Origin: Phaffia rhodozyma
Taxonomy: Eukaryota; Basidiomycota; Tremellomycetes; Cystofilobasidiales; Mrakiaceae
Assembly (NCBI GenBank): GCA_014706385.1
Contig: JACGZH010000008.1
Span: 1,302,001 to 1,366,000 of the forward strand
Direction: 5' to 3'
Length of the DNA stretch: 64,000 nucleotides
Program-made: the position numbers and the translations under genes
The notes under the pieces: model-generated
What the model was told of the DNA's origin: nothing
What the model saw: the letters and a program-made list of their open reading frames with translations, nothing else
Databases searched by the model: none
Shown here: positions 59,604 through 64,000 of the stretch, one piece after another
Position numbering within the stretch: position 1 is the stretch's first letter
Layout: the number at the start of each line of letters is the position of its first letter

Positions 59604-59980
59604 CACTTTTTGCCTTTTGCTCCTCTCTTTTGTACTTGCATTTGTACTTGCATTTGTACTTGCATTTGTACTTGCATTTGCATTTGCATCTGTTCTTTCC
59701 ATTCTCTTTTGCTGTACAGCTGTATGGTTGTCTTGCTTTGTTGTGTTTGTCCGTCGACGGCCATCGATCGTTATCTTTTTTTCTTTGGTCTGTATGTCTC
59801 CTTCTTTTTCTCTTTCTTTTTCTTTTGCTCTCTTTGACGGCGCATGTTTGGCAGCACACGCTCCGAAAGACGCACCGAGCACAGCACAGCACGCCGACAC
59901 GTGTGCGCTGGGCAGACCAACTGGCTGGATGGCTGTTGAGCACAGGCTATGGGCAGTCGATCGGCAGACCGAGACCATAC

Positions 59981-60063
59981 GCTGTCTTAATCAAGTGGTC
60001 TACGATGAGAGATTAGAAATCTCTTCCTCTTTGAGGGCGCAGGTTCGAATCCTGCAGACAGCT
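59981..60063 (+). tRNA. tRNA-Ser(AGA), copy 7
   Basis: Same ends, length and T73 as 2118-2200. Confidence 0.94.
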
Positions 60064-60289
60064 TTCTTTTGCACCCTGTACTTTGCCACCGTGGCCTTTG
60101 CTCTTTTTGCTTTTTTTTTTTCTCCTTCTTCTTCTCTTCTATGCCTTTGCCTATGTGTGTCTATGGTTGTCGTTCATGTATGCATAGTACGCACACACCG
60201 GGCAGCCAGCCCCCCAAAAAAAAAGACGGCCACACCATCGAAGCCATCCTCACTGACACACAGAGCGAGGACCGGAAAAAAAAAAGGGA

Positions 60290-60375
60290 TGCCGTCAGCC
60301 TGAATCGAACAGGCGACCTTATGATTGCGGACAGATGTCTTCAGTCATACGCTCCACCAATTGAGCTATGACGGC
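60290..60375 (-). tRNA. tRNA-Phe(GAA) with intron, copy 7
   Basis: Same ends, length and intron as 2424-2509. Confidence 0.96.
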
Positions 60376-60570
60376 CGGTGACAGTCAGCGCCGTCCATCA
60401 GGCCATGGCCCGTCTGGGTGGCTGTCGGGCCGTCGGACCACTCAGCTGGCACTCACTCGGTCGGTCTCAGCCGGGTCGGTGTGTGTGCTGACGCGGCAGG
60501 CAAAACATGCTGGGCACTGACCGTCAGCGTGTGCTGTCTGAGTGCTCGGACACAGCAGGCGACCATCCCA

Positions 60571-60643
60571 TGCCCTGTAGCTCAGTTGGTAGAGCGTGGA
60601 GCTGTTAACTCCAAGGTCTACGGTTCGAGCCCGTACGGGGCAG
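60571..60643 (+). tRNA. tRNA-Asn(GTT), copy 7
   Basis: Same ends, length and anticodon as 2705-2777. Confidence 0.96.
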
Positions 60644-60805
60644 TCTTTTTGTCGTCTTTTTGTCTCCTCATTTTTTTCCCTCTCCCTTTCCTGTGCAGTA
60701 CTTCCCCTCTCGTCTTCTGCCGTCCATGAGGTGTGCGTGTTCTTGGTATGTTCTTGCGATGGACATCATCCATCTTCCACCAGCATGCTCGGCCGGCAAG
60801 AAAAA

Positions 60806-60878
60806 AGGAGTCACCCGGGATTGAACCAGGGACCTGCTGGGTTGCAACCAGCCGCAACTACCGCTGTGCTATAACTCC
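60806..60878 (-). tRNA. tRNA-Cys(GCA), copy 7
   Basis: Same ends, length and anticodon as 2963-3035. Confidence 0.96.
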
Positions 60879-61156
60879 GTATGAGGCTGCCGCGCCATCG
60901 GACAGATCATCCACAGGCACGCTTGCACACATGCACACAGCACAGTGGCAGCCGCTTTGTCGTCCTGCGATCGAGTAGTGGCAGCTGTGGACGCAACATC
61001 GCCCGGTGCGACCAGGCCGGCGTCACAGATGCTGCATCTGCACAGAGAAAACAAAAGGAACAAAGGAGCAGAAAAAGAACAAGAAAAAGAGCAAGAAAAA
61101 AGAGCAAGAAAAAAGAGCAAGAAAAAGAGCAAAAAGAACAAAAAGAACAAAAAGAG

Positions 61157-61228
61157 TAGTCGCACCCAGAGTCGAACTGGGGTCGTGAGTGTGTTAGACT
61201 CAAGTGATAACCGTTACACCATGCAACT
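61157..61228 (-). tRNA. tRNA-Val(AAC), copy 7
   Basis: Same ends, length and anticodon as 3317-3388. Confidence 0.96.
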
Positions 61229-61419
61229 CTGATGACTGCCGGTCTCTGCCCAGTATCCTACTCATCGACCAGGCACCGCTCGCTCCGCCGTCTGCCCGCC
61301 CGCCGCTGTGTGTCCATCGGTCGGCCGGCCCATCAGCCCGATCGTGCGACACCGGGACCATGCCTGCCGACAAGCTGGCCCTCAGACGAGGCAGCCCGGG
61401 GAGAAAACAAAAAGGATCG

Positions 61420-61492
61420 TTCCCCATCCGGGAGTCGAACCCGGGTCCTCAGCGTGAAAAGCTGATATCGTAAACCGTTTGACCAATGAGGA
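61420..61492 (-). tRNA. tRNA-Glu(TTC), copy 7
   Basis: Same ends, length and anticodon as 3580-3652. Confidence 0.96.
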
Positions 61493-61632
61493 CTAGTACA
61501 AGCACGCCGAATCGGTCGAGTCGTCTGCAGTCGTCTGCAGTCGTGCGCAGTCGTGTGCAGCCTGCTCCGTCGTGCGGTAGGCTGTGAGCGGGTGGCCGCC
61601 GGTCAGCATGCTTCCGACCGGACGGCAAAAAG

Positions 61633-61704
61633 TGGACCCAGCAGGGATTGAACCCGCGGCCTTTCGCATGCAAAGCGAATGTGATACCACTACACCATAA
61701 GCCC
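61633..61704 (-). tRNA. tRNA-Ala(TGC), copy 7
   Basis: Same ends, length and G3:U70 as 3793-3864. Confidence 0.97.
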
Positions 61705-61843
61705 GTGTGGGATGGAGGCGTGGTGTGTCGGCCGGTGGGGCGAAGTGCGGTGAGGTGCGGCGAGGTGAGGTCTGGTATGATGCTATCAGAAACAGAGTCT
61801 TGGTTGCAAAACCACACGGAACCTCTCGGCGGGGGGCAAAAGA

Positions 61844-61925
61844 TGAACAGAGGGGGATTCGAACCCCCGCATCTTGCGATATCAGAACTTGAGTCTGACG
61901 CCTTAGACCGCTCGGCCATCTGTCC
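61844..61925 (-). tRNA. tRNA-Leu(CAA), copy 7
   Basis: Same ends, length and anticodon as 4039-4120. Confidence 0.96.
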
Positions 61926-62014
61926 GGATGGGGTGCGTGAGGTGTGTGTGGGTGCGGGAGTGTGCGGGAGTGTGGGCCGGGTAGAGCGAGTGCACCCTGC
62001 CCGGGCACACACAC

Positions 62015-62100
62015 GCCCCGTTGGCAGAATGGTAACGCGTCTCCTTCCTACTGTCTGGTGAGAGAGGTGAAGATTCTGGGTTCAATCCCCAGGCGGGGTT
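62015..62100 (+). tRNA. tRNA-Arg(CCT) with intron, copy 7
   Basis: Same ends, length and intron as 4230-4315. Confidence 0.9.
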
Positions 62101-62332
62101 TCTCTTTTTTTGCGGCGGGCGTGGTTGGGGTGTGGTTGGGGCGTGGTTGGGGTGTGAGTGGGGCGTGGTTGGGGTGTGAGTGGGGTGTGAGTGGGGTGTG
62201 AGTGAGAATGTGAGTGAGAAGGTGGGTGAGAATGTGGGTGTACACGTGAGACGCTTGGTATGCTGGCGGGCTGTAGAGTGTGGACTGTATGCGCAGGGTA
62301 TAGGACTGATGTATGTGGACCCTCCCATCAAC

Positions 62333-62404
62333 GGGATGTTCGTATAATGGTTATTATTCCAGATTTCCATTCTGGAGACAGGTGTTCGATTCACCTACAT
62401 CTCA
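62333..62404 (+). tRNA. tRNA-Gly(TCC), copy 7
   Basis: Same ends, length and anticodon as 4514-4585. Confidence 0.96.
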
Positions 62405-62572
62405 TTTTTGTCATTTTTTTTTTGTGCGCGTGGCGGGGGCGGAGGCGGTGGCAGTACAAGACACTGTGCGGACGGCGGCAAGACTCTGAGGCACACGACC
62501 GGGGCGTGGGAGGGGCTAGTTGGGTGGCGGCGTTGGTGTCTAGGGGTACGGGCCGGGCTGGGGACTATAACC

Positions 62573-62666
62573 GCCCTGTTAGCTCAATCGGTAGAGCGTC
62601 AGACTCTTACCCAGTCTCTTGACAGTTGGCATCTGAAGGCTGGGGGTTCGACCCCCCCATGGGGCT
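62573..62666 (+). tRNA. tRNA-Lys(CTT) with intron, copy 7
   Basis: Same ends, length and intron as 4754-4847. Confidence 0.95.
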
Positions 62667-62884
62667 AGCTTCGTTTTTGTGTGTCGGTGTGATTTTTTGT
62701 TTCTGTTTCTGTTTCTGTTTTCGTTCTTTGTGTTTTTGTTTGCTGGCTTGGTGTGCGCTTGGTGGGCCGTCGACGGTGGAAGGGTGCATGGAGGGTTGAA
62801 CAGAGGTGAGAGGTGGGTCGGCTGGTGGGTCGCGCGGGCATGTCTGACGATCTGGGCTGGTAGCACGGACAGACAGACACACAC

Positions 62885-62957
62885 GGGGATTTAGCTCAGT
62901 TGGCAGAGCGCAATCTTAGCATGGTTGAGGTCGTGAGTTCGATTCTTACAATCTCCA
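62885..62957 (+). tRNA. tRNA-Ala(AGC), copy 7
   Basis: Same ends, length and G3:U70 as 5078-5150. Confidence 0.97.
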
Positions 62958-63166
62958 CTTTTTTGTGTCGTTTTTGTGTGTTTTTTTGTGTTTTTTGGTA
63001 GTCTTTTTTTTTTTTCCGCCCGCTGCCTTTTTTGCACTCTCTTCTTTCGCTCTGCTCCTCTCGGTCATGCTCCGTCCTGCCCACCACATCACACACCATG
63101 TGTTGCACCGAGACAGGCCGGCTGCTGCGAGCACACTGGCCGACCGGCCGGACAGGCCTTCATCCA

Positions 63167-63259
63167 GGTGAGGTGGCCGAGTGGTCTAAGGCGCTGTGTT
63201 AAGGCTCTTTCTATGCCCCGCAGTCAGTAATGGCGCGAGTTCGAATCTCGCCCTCATCA
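63167..63259 (+). tRNA. tRNA-Leu(AAG) with intron, copy 7
   Basis: Same ends, length and intron as 5361-5453. Confidence 0.95.
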
Positions 63260-63430
63260 CTTTTTGTCCGGCCGGCACGGGCCGTGCCTCTCGGGTCTGC
63301 CTGGCCGGGCTGTGCTCTCAGGTGCGGTGCCATGGTAGTATGATGCCACGTTGCAACACTGCCACACCCCCTTGCTGTCTGCCGGTCCGTTTTGGACTGT
63401 GGACTGAATGAACAGACCGTACAGCATCCA

Positions 63431-63501
63431 ACAGCTGTGGTGAAATGGTATCATTGGTGCTTGCCATGCACTAGGCCGGGGTTCGATTCCCCGCGGTTGT
63501 A
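63431..63501 (+). tRNA. tRNA-Gly(GCC), copy 7
   Basis: Same ends, length and anticodon as 5625-5695. Confidence 0.95.
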
Positions 63502-63692
63502 TCCTTTTTTTTTCTCGTCCCACACACCGATCGGCTCTGTGCTGGCGGGTGCACATCTGCCGATCGTCCGTGTTCGGTCTCGCCGGCTGGTGCGATGATG
63601 GTGTGTGCTGCCGTTCGGACGAGCAGTGCGTCTGTGCCGACACAGGGGCAGGACACGAAGGACGTACCGACGCGCTCGGTGGACACCAACCG

Positions 63693-63765
63693 TCCTTCTT
63701 AGCTCAGTTGGTAGAGCGCGACACTAGTAATGTCGAGGTCAGTCGTTCAAATCGGCTAGCAGGAA
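63693..63765 (+). tRNA. tRNA-Thr(AGT), copy 7
   Basis: Same ends, length and U5:C68 mismatch as 5887-5959. Confidence 0.95.
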
Positions 63766-63964
63766 CATTCTTCTTTTTTTTTATTCTCCGTTCATTTCCG
63801 TTCATTTCTTCTTCTTCTTTTTCTGTTGTATCCTTCCCTGTCGCCCCGGCGGGCGTCTGGTCGACGCGTGCTCGTTAGGGTTCCGCACAAAGCACAGCAC
63901 CACACCACACCACACACCACAAACGACACCACAAACAACACCACAAACGCAGGGAAAGCATGCT

Positions 63965-64000
63965 GGTGAAGTGGCCGAGTGGTCTAAGGCGCTGTGTTTA
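63965..64000 (+). tRNA. tRNA-Leu(TAG), copy 7, 5' part only
   Basis: The first 36 bases match 6158-6256 (acceptor strand, D arm, anticodon stem). The window ends inside the anticodon. Confidence 0.93.

Larger units (their letters stand above)
57893..64000. repeat. tRNA array unit 7, first 6108 bp
   Basis: Short type. The window ends inside its 22nd tRNA gene, Leu(TAG). Confidence 0.97.

Noticed and set aside
58987..60303. Open reading frame of 438 codons, the longest in the window, with a 399-codon relative at 49430-50629
   Set aside because: It runs straight through Pro(AGG), Glu(CTC), Asp, Ser(AGA) and part of Phe, and is shortened or broken in the other units. The peptide is low-complexity, and small indels change its frame with no sign of coding constraint.

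Overview
The whole window is a head-to-tail tandem array of one repeat unit of about 9.6-9.7 kb. Each unit carries 34 tRNA genes, and I found no protein-coding gene. Six complete units (ending at 9745, 19480, 29183, 38783, 48334 and 57892) are followed by a seventh that runs off the end. Both window edges cut through a tRNA gene, so the array continues on each side. I placed 227 tRNA genes or fragments: 225 complete and two cut by the window edges.

The genes are eukaryotic nuclear tRNA genes. All eight A34 (inosine-precursor) anticodons are present. The initiator tRNA-Met has A54 and A60. All three tRNA-Ala have G3:U70, and tRNA-Tyr has C1:G72. Sixteen genes per unit have a short intron directly 3' of position 37. 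CCA is not encoded, and oligo-T (RNA polymerase III) terminators follow the genes. The sequence is moderately GC-rich with many simple repeats. Large tandem tRNA arrays with short tandem repeats between the genes are best known from Entamoeba, but that genome is AT-rich. Permuted tRNA genes, one of which is here, are known from red and green algae and nucleomorphs. I infer a protist or alga and cannot name the species.

Order within a unit (copy 1): Trp(-), iMet(-), Ile-AAT, Pro-AGG, Glu-CTC, Asp, Ser-AGA, Phe(-), Asn, Cys(-), Val-AAC(-), Glu-TTC(-), Ala-TGC(-), Leu-CAA(-), Arg-CCT, Gly-TCC, Lys-CTT, Ala-AGC, Leu-AAG, Gly-GCC, Thr-AGT, Leu-TAG, Ala-CGC, Ser-CGA, Pro-TGG, permuted Arg-ACG(-), Val-CAC, Pro-CGG(-), Ile-TAT(-), Gln-CTG(-), Thr-CGT(-), eMet, Tyr, Arg-TCG. 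This covers 19 amino acids. tRNA-His is missing, as are several isoacceptors (Lys-TTT, Gln-TTG, Arg-TCT, Ser-GCT, Ser-TGA, Thr-TGT, Val-TAC, Leu-TAA, Leu-CAG), so other tRNA loci must exist.

The most unusual gene is tRNA-Arg(ACG). Its 3' half lies upstream of its 5' half, and the gene is bracketed by an 11-bp inverted repeat. It is kept in all six complete units.

The spacers (35-543 bp) hold microsatellites and a 130-235 bp polypyrimidine tract whose lengths differ between units. Units 1-2 are a long type, units 5-7 a short type, and units 3-4 are mosaics. The second half of unit 3 and the first half of unit 5 carry many single-base indels, some inside tRNA genes. These may be consensus errors or decaying copies.
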